From assembly GCA_965240325.2 (NCBI GenBank), contig OZ251222.1, forward strand, positions 4,526,001 through 4,590,000: a DNA stretch of 64,000 bases, in the 5' to 3' direction. Below are positions 9,969 to 20,171 of this stretch, piece after piece; positions within the stretch are counted from its first letter, which is position 1, and each line of letters starts with the position of its first letter. The translations under genes were made by a program, and so were the position numbers. The notes under the pieces are model-generated. The model did no database searches, was not told where the DNA came from, and saw only the letters and a program-made list of their open reading frames with translations. The stretch comes from Rebecca billardiae RCC1528. Its lineage: Eukaryota > Haptophyta.

Positions 9969-12642
9969 TCAGCATCGCCGGCCCATCCCTGCCGCCGGCG
10001 CCGCGCTCTCCGCCGCCGCCTCGTGATCGCTGCCGCACTCGTCGTCGTGGGCGAACGGCGGCTTGCTGAGCACGAGCCGCCTCGCCGCGCCCGAGCCGAC
10101 GCTCTTGTGGTGCAGGCCGGCGCGCCCTGCGAGCACGTGCAGCTGCTGCCGCTGGTGCGAGCTGAGCGACGGCGGCAGCGCGAGCCGCGAGAGCGACGCG
10201 TCGGCCGCGAAGCGGTCGAGAAGCGCCTGCGCGCGCAAGGGCCGCGCACGGTGCGCGGGGCGCGCGCGCACGCGCGCTCAGCACCGATGGGCCGCGCGTG
10301 CCGGGCGCGGCGCGCGAGCGCGCGCGCCTGCTCGCGCGCGCGCGCGCACCTGCACACCGCCCGCCGCGGCGAGCGCCTCTGCGCCGCTCCCGCCGCCCGC
10401 ACCCGCCTGGCCGTCGCGCGCGCCCGGCGCCTCGGCGGCGCCGAGGTCGAAGCCGCGCACGACGAGCGCGGGCGTGGTCGGCGCGCGCGACGCGCGCCTG
10501 CCGCCAGAGCCGGACGACGGGCGCGCGCGCCCGACCCTGCCGGGCGCGCTGTGCGCCACCAGAGGGCTGCCCGCTGCCTGGAGTGGCGGCGGCGGCGGCG
10601 AGGGCGCGGCGGCGGCGGCGGCGGGCGGCGGCGGCGGGCGCGAGGGCGTGGGCACCCAGTGCACGATGGCGGCGGCGGCGTGCCCGCCGGCGGTGAGCTT
10701 GGTGAGCGCGCTCCCGCGCGCGCACAGCGCCTTCACCAGCCGGGGCACGTTGCGCCGCCCGCCGCCGCCGCCGCCCAGCTGGCCTTCTTGGTTGGAGCCC
10801 CACGCGAACACGTCGCCGCGCGCGGAGAGGGCGGCGGTGAAGGTCTCGCCACACGCGACCTGCGCCATCTGCCGGCCGTGCAGCGCGCCGACGAGCTGCG
10901 GCGTGGCCGAGTTCGCCTTGTGCCCGTGCCCCAGCTGCCCCACCGTCCCCTTCCCCCACGTCCACACGGCGCCGTCCGCCGTGACCGCGCTCATGTGGCT
11001 CGAGCTCGCGGCGGCGCACACGACCCACCGGCCGCGGAGCGCGCGCACCTCCGTGGGCTCGCGCGCCTCGGCCTCGTCGCGGTCGCCGTGGCCGAGGCGG
11101 CCGAAGGCGTTGTCCGCGCCCCACGTGTACAGCCGCCCCTCGCGCGTCACGATCGCCGAGACCCCGTCGTTCGCGACCACCGCCTTGGCGGGCGTGTCGC
11201 TCGCGCCGGGCGGCAGCGCCAGCAGCCGAGGCATCAGCTCGATGCCCGGCGGGTGCGGTGTGGCAACCGAGGAGGAGGACATCTGGTCGTCGCCCAGGAC
11301 CCACACGTCCGAGCTGAAGAGCGCGGCGAGGAGCGTGTGCGTGCCGCCGCACGCGATCGAGCCTGCGCGCGCGCGGCGCCGCGCGCGCGAGCGCACGCAG
11401 GGCGGCGCGTGAGCGCGGTCGCGCCGCGCCGTCGGCGGCGGCGGTGCGCGCGCCCGGCCGGGCGCGCGCGCGCGGCGGTGCGCGCACCGATCGGCGGGAG
11501 CGACGCCACGGCGGGGGCGCTGTACGGCACGGCGCAGAGCACCGTGTCGCCCGTGCCCAGCTGCCCGCTCGAGTTGAGCCCCCACAGCACCGCCTCGTGC
11601 TCGGCGGTGAGCGTGGCGGTGTGCGCGACGCCGCACGCGACGGCCGAGAGCGTGCGGCCGACGAGCAGCTCGACGCGCCTCGGCGTCGAGACCGGCAGCG
11701 TGTCTCCGTGGCCGAGGGCGCCGTCCTCGCCCGCGCCCATCGTCCACACCTCGCCGGAGAACGTGAGGATCGCCACGTGCCGCTTGCCGAACGCCACCTC
11801 CCTGATCGAGCGCGCCGCCGTGCGCGCGAGCCACGCGCCGCGGCCGAGCGCGCGCGCGTGCGCGTGCGCGTGCGTCAGCGGCAGCGGCAGTGCGAGCGCT
11901 GTGGGCGCCGAGCGCACGCCGTTGAGCATCTGGCCCCACGTGAGCGCGCGCTGCGTGAGCATCCCTGCGCGGCGCGGCGCGCGGCACGCGCGCGCGCTCG
12001 GTCAGCCGCCGCGCCGGCGGAGCTGCCTGCGCGCTCACGCCCCCGCGCGAGCCGCGCTTCCTCGGGCCCTCGGGCCCTCGGGCCGCGCGAGCCGCGCGCC
12101 GCGCACGGCGCGCGCGGACTGCGTGCGCGCGCACGTGCGTACTGCTTGCGCCACGACGTGCGGGCGCTGGCGGGGTCGGCGGGCTGCGGCTTGTAGCAGC
12201 TGATCGGCCAGGTCTCGACGCACAGCTTGTGCCACAGCGCCTCCTCCGTCGCGCACTGCCGCCACGTCCGGCCGAGCTGCTGGCACGCGACGAGGTCGAG
12301 CGCGTCGCTCAGCTGTGCGAGGATCAGGCTCACGCACTCGGCGGGCAGGTCGGGGCAGTGCGGGCGGTGCTCGGGCTCGGCGTGCCTGCGCGCGGGCTCA
12401 GGCCCGGGCCCGCCCGGCACGCCGCTCCGCGCACCCGCGGCCGCCGGCTCCTCCTCCAGCGCGCGCGCGAGCGGCGGCTCGTCGTCGTCGTCTGAAGGCG
12501 TCGTGCCGAGCACGTCGCGCACGCGCGCATCGAGGGGCGCGTCGTCGCTGAGGTCGGGGCCGGGCCAGCTGTGCGGGAGCCCATCGATGCCGTCCTCCGA
12601 GCGGAGCCGCTCGGCGCGTCGGCTCCGCCTCCCGCGGCCCAT
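9969..12642 (-). CDS. F-box / RCC1-repeat / R3H fusion protein
   Basis: A 751-residue, four-exon gene: 12642-12135, 11964-11488, 11362-10350 and 10226-9969. The introns (170, 125 and 123 bp) all start GTGCGC and end CGCAG, and their phases join consistently across the whole model. Exon 1 has a charged leader and an F-box (LPAECVSLILAQLSD...LWHKLCVETW, about residues 97-150), the SKP1-binding part of SCF ubiquitin ligases. Exons 2 and 3 hold RCC1 propeller repeats (VWTMGAGEDGALGHGD, LWGLNSSGQLGTGD, YTWGADNAFGRLGHGD, WTWGKGTVGQLGHG, FAWGSNQEGQLGG). A Pro/Ala linker follows. Exon 4 supplies an R3H single-strand nucleic-acid-binding domain (SSHQRQQLHVLAGRAGLHH...SVGSGAARRLVLSKP). It could be an SCF substrate receptor with RNA or DNA binding. 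The joint use of all three modules is inferred. Confidence 0.8.
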
Positions 12643-12801
12643 GCGTCAACCGTCGGAGTGCGCGCTCAGCAAACGGAGCAGGGACGGGCAGCCATCGCGC
12701 TTTGCACAGGACGCTCATCAGCGTCATCAAGCCGGTGTGACCACTCACCGGTCACGCGCCACGGCGCCATTGCCGCGACGATTTGCCCGGCTTGGTCGAA
12801 C
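12643..12801. promoter_or_regulatory. Upstream region of the F-box/RCC1/R3H gene
   Basis: 159 bases between the start codon and the left end of the 5.2-kb element. The promoter is presumed to lie here, so the element may form its upstream boundary. No specific motif was identified. Confidence 0.35.
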
Positions 12802-12827
12802 TTCAGGCGAGTGAGGTGCCCCGGGCA

Positions 12828-13694
12828 CCTCAAGCGCGCGTTCGCGCAAAAGTCCGCACCGCCGATTTTTCACAGTGCGCGGCAATTTCTGGCGCGCTAT
12901 TTTCTGATTTTCCGCCGTGCGTGGCGCCGCCGCGTCGCGCGCGCTCTCGACGCGCGCGAGCTGCGCGCGCGTGGCGGCGGGTTTGGCCGCGCGGCACTGG
13001 GACGGCTGGGTCCGCACGGCCGAGGAGGCCACTCTTGCCGCGGTGGTCGCGGCGCGGGGACGTCTCCGCCGCTCGCAAACCTCCCGCGAGCGCCTCGCGC
13101 CGCCTCGCGCCGCCTTCACGCCGTCTCCGCGCGCCAACTGCACGCTCTGGACGCCTCGGCGGCAGAGACGCGCGCGGCGCGGTTGTGTGCCGCGTAGGCT
13201 GGGCCCATGCGCGTCCGCTGCCGGTGCGCCCCGACCACGCGCGCGCGCATCCCAGACCTCTCGCCTCACGCGTCGCCGCCGAGCACGGCCGTGCACCGCA
13301 GTCCGCCGTGGTGCCGCCCGCGCGGCCGAGCAAGCAGGCGGCGCGTTGTGGAGCGTGTGACGCGCGAGGCGGGAAGGCTTCCGAGCGCCCGAGCCACCGC
13401 CGACCGGCGGCGCGCACGCGATTGGCTCGAGCCATGGGCGCCGACGGCGCGCGCGCGCGCTGAGCCAGCTGAAGACTTGTGCGCCATGGCACGGCAGCCG
13501 CCAATCGCGGCGCGCGGGCGTGCTGTGCGGCAGGCGCGCTCGGTGCGGGCGCTTCGGGGCGTGGCCTCGCGAGAACGGAGCCCCTGGAAGCGCGACGCCT
13601 GTGAGCTCGCCCCGACCCGAGTGAGTGTGCGCGCATCTGTCAGCAGCACGGGGTGGCCGTCGTCATGAGCCATGGCCTGGTCACTGCCGCGCTG
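12828..13694 (+). repeat. Left arm of large inverted repeat
   Basis: It matches 14953-15835 in the opposite orientation almost base for base. Over the 147-codon frame at 12917-13360 the two arms differ at only two codons. The right arm has 16 extra bases near 15004-15019. The open frames within the arms are Arg/Ala-rich, have no recognisable domain, and are mirrored only because the DNA is duplicated. Confidence 0.9.
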
Positions 13695-14152
13695 GGTGTC
13701 GACCAGGCACAAAGAACAAGCGAGCATGCGCACTTTTGAAGTTCTCGCATGCGTGGTGCGGCGCTGTGCGTGCACGATCATGCTGGTGCATGCGAGACCA
13801 TTCAGCAGGGCTGTGCGCGTTATTGATCTCCGTACCGGCAGAAGGCTGGCATCCCGGTGTCCAACGCTGCACCTACGCTGACACCTTGAGACGCTCTTGT
13901 CAGCCAGAACGCGCGCTTCGAGCGCCGCGTGCCCAGGTAGCACGACCCACTACTTCCTGGCTTACGTCAGCCCATGTCGGATGACCTGAGCAGCAGTTGG
14001 CGTCATCGTGCGCGGGGGCGCGCGCAAGCCGACTCTCACTCTGCCCGACGTGCGAGGGCGTCGGGCGGGGGCGTGTGCGCACGAATCGAGTGTCAGCAGC
14101 AGCGCTCGCTCGCGCTCACCGGCGAGAGACGTCTGCTCGCAAGTCGTCTGGG

Positions 14153-14330
14153 TCAGCAGGCTACCAGCCGTGATAGACGTTGCAGCAGATGGGTTGGAAG
14201 GCTCGACCGCACGCCGGGCACCAGGAGGGCGTGAGCGACCGGAACCGCAGCCGCGCCTGCGTCCGCGAGAGGGCTGAGCACCTGGACCTTGCGCGTCGCC
14301 CTGTCTGGGCGTTGGACCAGATGTCTGTAC
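14153..14330 (-). pseudogene. Possible transposase tail (Cys/His finger)
   Basis: In the spacer between the arms, a minus-strand frame ends CPACGRAFQPICCNVYHGW and then a stop at 14161-14163. The C-x2-C...C-C-x2-YH spacing recalls the C-terminal finger of PiggyBac-type transposases. Only the tail is legible and the frame closes after ~55 codons upstream. It could be coincidental. Confidence 0.25.
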
Positions 14331-14952
14331 CCCGCCCTCAGCGTCGCGCGCGGGCTCTGAGCCTGCTGGCGTCTCAACGGCCTACTCGTCCGCGCTGTTG
14401 TCGCCATCATCGAGGGAATCACGACCGTCGGCCAGATCGTCGAGCTCGAGCGTGGCAGCCCATCGGGCCACCGTCTTCCTCGTCACCCATACCGACCATA
14501 CCGGCCTCCCGCTCGCCACCCTGAGCTATGCGCCTTCGACAGAGCTCTCGCGCGCGCACGCCATCACAAAGGCTGGCACCCCACCACCCTTCAGGGCTGC
14601 CGGGAACTTGTTGGTGAGCAGTGGGTCTGCGCAGACGCGGCTGCTCCCCGACCGTGCGCCGTGAGTGAGAGAGCTGCCGTGGCGCGCCCGCCTCGGAGTG
14701 AGCAGGCCAGCAACACTGCAGCCATAGCTCTGTGCGCTTCTCACACTGGAGGGCTACGACTTCTGACCAGTAGAGTCGCTCTCTCTGTCAATGGAAGCAC
14801 GTGGCTGGCATCGGACAGACGCTCAGATGAAACGCGTCAGGCAGCATGCGAATGCTCGCATCCGTGCGCGCAAGCGCACGCGGGCCCAGGTAGCGCCAGA
14901 AGCCATATAACTACTCTTCACGCGGCGCTGTTGCCGTGTGTCGTGGCGCGCT

Positions 14953-15835
14953 CAGCGCGGCAGTGACCAGGCCATGGCTCATGACGACGGCCACCCCGTG
15001 CTGCTGCGTGTGCCGATCCCTGACAGATGCGCGCACACTCACTCGGGCCGGGGCGAGCTCACAGGCGTCGCGCTTCCAGGGGCTCCGTTCTCGCGAGGCC
15101 ACGCCCCGAAGCGCCCGCACCGAGCGCGCCTGCCGCACAGCACGCCCGCGCGCCGCGATTGGCGGCTGCCGTGCCATGGCGCACAAGTCTTCAGCTGGCT
15201 CAGCGCGCGCGCGCGCCGTCGGCGCCCATGGCTCGAGCCAATCGCGTGCGCGCCGCCGGTCGGCGGTGGCTCGGGCGCTCGGAAGCCTTCCCGCCTCGCG
15301 CGTCACACGCTCCACAACGCGCCGCCTGCTTGCTCGGCCGCGCGGGCGGCACCACGGCGGACTGCGGTGCACGGCCGTGCTCGGCGGCGACGCGTGAGGC
15401 GAGAGGTCTGGGATGCGCGCGCGCGTGGTCGGGGCGCACCGGCAGCGGACGCGCATGGGCCCAGCCTACGCGGCACACAACCGCGCCGCGCGCGTCTCTG
15501 CCGCCGAGGCGTCCAGAGCGTGCAGTTGGCGCGCGGAGACGGCGTGAAGGCGGCGCGAGGCGGCGCGAGGCGCTCGCGGGAGGTTTGCGAGCGGCGGAGA
15601 CGTCCCCGCGCCACGACCACCGCGGCAAGGGTGGCCTCCTTGGCCGTGCGGACCCAGCCGTCCCAGTGCCGCGCGGCCAAACCCGCCGCCACGCGCGCGC
15701 AGCTCGCGCGCGTCGAGAGCGCGCGCGACGCGGCGGCGCCACGCACGGCGGAAAATCAGAAAATAGCGCGCCAGAAATTGCCGCCCACTGTGAAAAATCG
15801 GCGGTGCGGACTTTTGCGCGAACGCGCGCTTGAGG
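14953..15835 (-). repeat. Right arm of large inverted repeat
   Basis: Inverted partner of 12828-13694, with the same sequence read from the other strand. The outer end includes part of the element's terminal palindrome (the CTTGAGG end at 15829-15835). The near identity implies a recent duplication or continued gene conversion. Confidence 0.9.
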
Positions 15836-17127
15836 CTGGCGGGTTGAGACCCCGCCTTTTCTGACGAGCTCCGCGCTGGCGCGGAGCGGCGGGCGCTTTC
15901 CAGTAAAAGCGGCCGGCCGTTTCAAGCCCGCCGCACCGGAGCCAGCATGGCGCCTCGGCCCTGCTGCGCCGTCCCCGCTCCTGCCCTCGCGCTGTCGCCG
16001 CCCCCGCGAGCGCCTACGCCTCCGCCGTCCGCACTGTAACGCGTTCCGTCCCTGTCTGCGCTGTCACCTGTGCTGATGCCACCCCGATGTTGACAGCCTC
16101 ACGCCAGCTCACGCCGCATCATGTACCCTCAGTCTCACGGCACCACGGCCCGCTGCGCCGGCTTGAGCACTCCTGTGGACACACGCGCGCCGGCGAGCCG
16201 AGCGATCACGGCTCCAGTAGGCTCAGTAGATAGCCAGCACGTTGTCGCGTCAGGCTGCCATGCGAGGGCCGTGCAAACGCGCGATCGTCGTGAGTCCCGT
16301 CCGCGCCAGTGAGGCACTTGCTGCAATGATGCTCATGATGTTGCACGTCGTCGTCGAACGTCGAGAGCCCAAGCTGCACAGGCTGCTCCTCGTGTTCACG
16401 GCAGAAGCAGATAGGTGGAGCTTTGGCAGCTTCGCCTACTCCCATGCTTCAGAGTCTCAGAGTGCGTCCTGCTGTGTCACGAGGCCGTGTTCAGCTGACA
16501 GTAGCACCCGCAGCGGCAGCACGCGCAGCTGCACGAGTCACTGCAGTATAGGGGCACTGTCCCGGCGTCACTCTTCAGACTGACCAGTGTCGACGCATAA
16601 CCAAGCCGTGCCGTGTGAGCACGGTGAGTATGGCACCCATGCGGCGTAAGCGGCGTAAGCGCCGAGCACGAGGCTTCGCCCGGCCCATCCAAGCTGATGG
16701 TCTCCGACTGTCGCGCGGAGAGCGCAAGAAAGGCACCGCCTCGCGGCGGCGGCACTCGCAGATAAGCTACCTGTTCGCTGGCTCTTGCAGCAGGCCCAAC
16801 GCAGGGACGGCGGCCGAGATGTCACTTCGTAGGCCGACGTGACGACGCCCGGGACGGTGGCATCGAGCTGAGCAAGTTACAGTAGCTTCTGTTGTTGTCA
16901 CACTCACAGTCACAGCGTCCAACTCATCTTCGCGCGCGCGCCGGTAATCGGTATCGTCCTCGTCCGTCGTCGTTTAAGTCCTCGTGGCGAGGGTGCTTGT
17001 CAACGGCGGGTAGCGCGGCTGGGGTTACTATGCCGGCGTGCGGGGGAGGCGCGCCACCACCTGCTGAATGCTGCTCATCGACTTGCCCTCCGCACGCCGA
17101 GATGGGGGCACCTCAACCGACTTGACT
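15836..17127. other. Interior of the 5.2-kb element, no gene seen
   Basis: About 1.3 kb between the right arm and the direct repeats. Open frames are short and of biased composition. No domain, RNA or hairpin beyond short GC palindromes was recognised. Confidence 0.45.
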
Positions 17128-17729
17128 GGCCAGATGTGCACCGCATGAGTGAGACGACAGATTGCGGCCGAGAACCAAACAAAACCAAGCCGGTTTCACA
17201 TGGGCCGTGTCAAGTATGACCCCCACCAGCCCTCCCAGCGCGTCAAAGTGTGTCCAAGTGTGTCATACGGCTGTTGTCGCCCGACCGATGTGCCCGTCGC
17301 AACCGCCAAGCCATCCCGGGTGGCAACGAACGCAATGCTTGCGCGGTGAACGCTGCGCGCATGCTACTCATCTGGCGAAAAGGCTGCCATGAGGGCTCCA
17401 CCCGGCCCATTCTAGTAGATGGGACTGGTGCACGTTGAACTGCTGAGGACACTCACCAGCTCGCCTGGCGTGCGCGGACGGCGGGGCGCAACGGGAGCGG
17501 CCAGATGCGCACAGCGTGAGTGCGATGACGGATTGCGGCCGAGAACCAAAGAGAACCAAAAAGGTGCCACATGGGCCGTGTCAAGCATGACCCCCACCAG
17601 CCCCCCCAATGCGTCAAAGTGTGTCCAAGTGTGTCATACGGCTGTTGTTGCCCGACATGTGCCCGTCGCGCCCAAAACCACCCGGGTGCAAACAAGCAGC
17701 GCGCGTGCGGTGAGCGCGGCGCGCACGCG
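17128..17729 (+). repeat. Pair of ~230-bp direct repeats
   Basis: 17128-17363 and 17498-17729 are diverged direct copies. Shared stretches include GCGGCCGAGAACCAAA, CACATGGGCCGTGTCAAG, GACCCCCACCAGCCC and GTGTGTCCAAGTGTGTCATA. They lie inside the 5.2-kb element near its right end. Confidence 0.75.
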
Positions 17730-18022
17730 GCGCGCACCAGGCGAGACAGCCGGCCCAGACCCATCCGGACCGCTCCGATTCGCGGCGGCGGCGCGCGCGC
17801 CATCATTGGCGCCCCCCGCGCCTCCGTGCGAGGGGCTTCGCTCGACGAGGTTCCGCTTCGTGCGCCGCTTCGCCATCGGCACGATGGCGGCCTCTGAGCC
17901 GCCGCTACTGGAAAGTGCCAGCCGCTCCGCGGCGTCGCCAGAAAATCGACGTCGCGGAGATGAAACGGCTGGGTCTCAATCAGCCAGCGCTTGAGGTGCC
18001 CGGGGCACCTCACTCGCCTGAA

Positions 18023-18405
18023 ACTGGAGAACACCAAACAAATCACAAGCGGAGCGGAGCAAACTTTTTTTTCATCGCGCGATTTTCTTCCGGTCGATCC
18101 GCCCGCTGATGGACCCCCCCCCTGGCCCTAGCCCGCAGCGCGTGTGCGGCCCGATCCGCGCTGACGAGGGCGGCGCCCGGGCCGAACGCCCTTCGGATGA
18201 GAGTAGGGGCTCCTATTACTTATTAGTACCGTATACTCTCACTACTAGTACTAGAATAAAGTAGTAGCTACACGCGGTACTCAGCGGCGGGCCTCATAGG
18301 CAATCAGACCCATGCTCAGCGTCGCTTGCGCGCTGGAAACGATGACGCGACACGGACGCGGCGGGCGACCCGGCGGCGCCGCTGCCGCCCGCGCCTCATC
18401 ACTCA
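18023..18405. other. Intergenic, 3' flank of EsV-1-7 gene 1
   Basis: Contains ATTTTCTTCCGGTC followed closely by CCGCCCGCT around 18081-18110. The same combination occurs in the 3' flank of the second EsV-1-7 gene, near 22635-22660. I see no gene. Confidence 0.5.
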
Positions 18406-20103
18406 TCAGGAGTGAGCATCGACCCGGACCCTCCTCGCCTTCACCACAGCCCGCGCTGCGTCGCCACCTGCGTTGCCGCGCACATGCCGCTCGTCCAGGC
18501 CCAGAGCACCATCATTGACCACCCCCTCGTCAACCGAATGGATCGTGCCATCTGGCGAGCGCCACTGGACGACGCTGACTGCGACCAGCGGCGGTGGTGG
18601 GGGCAGCTGCGGCGCAGCGTCCGAAACGGCCGCAATGCGGCTGCTGCGTTTTCGCCGTCGCTTCGCGGCGCGCGTGCCCTGGTCGCCGGCACCATGCCCC
18701 AGCCTGCGCTTGGGGGCGGCGAACCGACTGCATACCATGCCGGCCACCTTGTGCGTAGCGCACCGGCTGGCACGCGCGTCGCCCGGCATGCCGAATGAAG
18801 GCTGCTTGATGCAGCCGGCGTGATCGCACTTGCGTTGCATAACGTTGACCATGCCGGCCAGCTTGTGCGTAGCGCACCGGCTGGCGCGCGCGTCGCCCGG
18901 CATGCCGAATGAAGGCACCTTGGTGCAGCCCGCGTGATCACACTTACGATTCTTCAGGTCGACCATGCCGGCCAGCTTGTGCGTAGCGCACCGGCTGGCG
19001 CGCGCGTCGCCCGGCATGCCGAATGAAGGCTGCTTGATGCAGCCGGCGTGATCGCACTTGGGGCTCCTCATCCCGACCATGCCGGCCAGCTTGTGCGTAG
19101 CGCACCGGCTGGCGCGCGCGTCGCCCGGCATGCCGAATGAAGGCTGCTTGATGCAGCCGGCGTGATCGCACTTGGGGTGCTTAACGTTGACCATGCCGGC
19201 CAGCGTGTGCGCAGAGCACCGGCTGGCGCGCGCGTCGCCCGGCATGCCGAACGAAGGCACCTTGGTGCAGCCCGCGTGATCACACTTACGATTCTTCAGG
19301 TCGACCATGCCGGCCAGCTTGTGCGGAGCGCACCGGCTGGCACGCGCGTCGCCCGGCATGCCAAATGAAGGCACCGTGGTGCAGCCGGCGTGATCACACT
19401 TGTGGCTCCTCACGTCGACCATGCCGGCCAGCTTGTGCGGAGCGCACCGGCTGGCGCGCGCGTCGCCCGGCATGCCAAATGAAGGCACCGTGGTGCAGCC
19501 GGCGTGATCACACTTGTGGCTCCTCACGTCGACCATGCCGGCCAGCTTGTGCGTAGCGCACCGGCTGGCGCGCGCGTCGCCCGGCATGCCGAATGAAGGC
19601 AACTTGGTGCAGCCCGCGTGATCACAAGTGCGGTGCATCACGTCGACCATGCCGGCCAGCTTGTGCGTAGCGCACCGGCTGGCGCGCGCGTTGCCCGGCA
19701 TCCCGAACGAAGGCCGCGTGGTGCAGCCGGTGTGATCACACTTGGGGTGCTTAACGTTGACCATGCCGGCCAGCGTGTGCGCAGCGCACCGGCTGGCGCG
19801 CGCGTCGCCCGGCATGCCGAATGAAGGCTGCTTGATGCAGCCGGCGTGATCGCACTTGGGGTGCTTAACGTTGACCATGCCGGCCAGCGTGTGCGCAGCG
19901 CACCGGCTGGCGCGCGCGTCGCCCGGCGGCGTAGCCTGGGCGGGCGCGCGTGACGACCGCCGAGGTCGAGGGCGTGGGTCGTGGGTGACCAAGCCTGAAG
20001 GGCGCGAGAGGGCCTTGGCGGCGGCGGGGACCAGGGCTGCCAGGAGTCCGGACGCCAGGCGGCTGGGTGCGTACTTTGCACTTGGCGTACCACGGCCAGC
20101 CAT
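18406..20103 (-). CDS. EsV-1-7 repeat protein, 10 full repeats
   Basis: 565 residues. The bulk is ten tandem 38-residue repeats with the spacing C-x4-C-x16-C-x2-H-x12, preceded by one repeat lacking its first half. A typical unit reads CDHAGCTKVPSFGMPGDAR then ASRCATHKLAGMV. This is the EsV-1-7 cysteine motif, named from a phaeovirus gene and known from the brown-algal developmental regulator IMMEDIATE UPRIGHT. The paired Cys/His suggests metal binding. The C-terminal tail has a basic cluster (AAKRRRKRSSR) that could act as a nuclear signal. Repeats are nearly identical in DNA, so copy number is probably unstable. It starts 68 bases after the stop of the 664-residue gene on the same strand, so a joint transcript or a missed splice is possible. 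Confidence 0.8.
   Translation of the reverse strand: MAGRGTPSAKYAPSRLASGLLAALVPAAAKALSRPSGLVTHDPRPRPRRSSRAPAQATPPGDARASRCAAHTLAGMVNVKHPKCDHAGCIKQPSFGMPGDARASRCAAHTLAGMVNVKHPKCDHTGCTTRPSFGMPGNARASRCATHKLAGMVDVMHRTCDHAGCTKLPSFGMPGDARASRCATHKLAGMVDVRSHKCDHAGCTTVPSFGMPGDARASRCAPHKLAGMVDVRSHKCDHAGCTTVPSFGMPGDARASRCAPHKLAGMVDLKNRKCDHAGCTKVPSFGMPGDARASRCSAHTLAGMVNVKHPKCDHAGCIKQPSFGMPGDARASRCATHKLAGMVGMRSPKCDHAGCIKQPSFGMPGDARASRCATHKLAGMVDLKNRKCDHAGCTKVPSFGMPGDARASRCATHKLAGMVNVMQRKCDHAGCIKQPSFGMPGDARASRCATHKVAGMVCSRFAAPKRRLGHGAGDQGTRAAKRRRKRSSRIAAVSDAAPQLPPPPPLVAVSVVQWRSPDGTIHSVDEGVVNDGALGLDERHVRGNAGGDAARAVVKARRVRVDAHS
18740..19930 (-). repeat. 114-bp coding tandem repeat
   Basis: Ten-plus near-identical 114-bp units encode the EsV-1-7 motifs. 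Units differ mainly in the 12-residue spacer (VNVKHPK, VDVRSHK, VDLKNRK classes). The order of classes suggests block duplication, since two adjacent units share the TTVP/APHK variant. Confidence 0.85.
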
Positions 20104-20171
20104 GCGAGAGGGGGTCGCTCGCTACGTAAGCCCCCCCGCTCCGGCCAGCATGGCTGCCTGGCCGGCGGCAA

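Larger units (their letters stand above)
12802..18022. mobile_element. 5.2-kb element with 36-bp terminal inverted repeats
   Basis: The outer ends, 12802-12837 and 17987-18022, are 36-base inverted repeats starting TTCAGGCGAGTGAGGTGCC. Each contains the palindrome GAGGTGCCC/C/GGGCACCTC. Inside lie large inverted arms (12828-13694 and 14953-15835), a 1.26-kb spacer, and a pair of direct repeats near the right end. Sequence just outside the right arm (about 15836-15915) again resembles the inverted right terminus (about 17895-17986), so the element looks like nested or repeatedly rearranged copies of one end. No complete transposase frame is visible and no clear target duplication was found. 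Its class is unknown; a foldback-type DNA transposon is the best guess. Confidence 0.65.

Noticed and set aside
9903-12203. Long plus-strand frame opposite the F-box/RCC1/R3H gene
   Set aside because: Shadow of GC-rich coding DNA; the minus strand carries five recognisable RCC1 repeats and two further domains.
12830-15864. Mirrored open frames in the two inverted arms
   Set aside because: They are open because GC-rich DNA has few stops, and mirrored because the DNA is duplicated. No domain and no start context support a gene.
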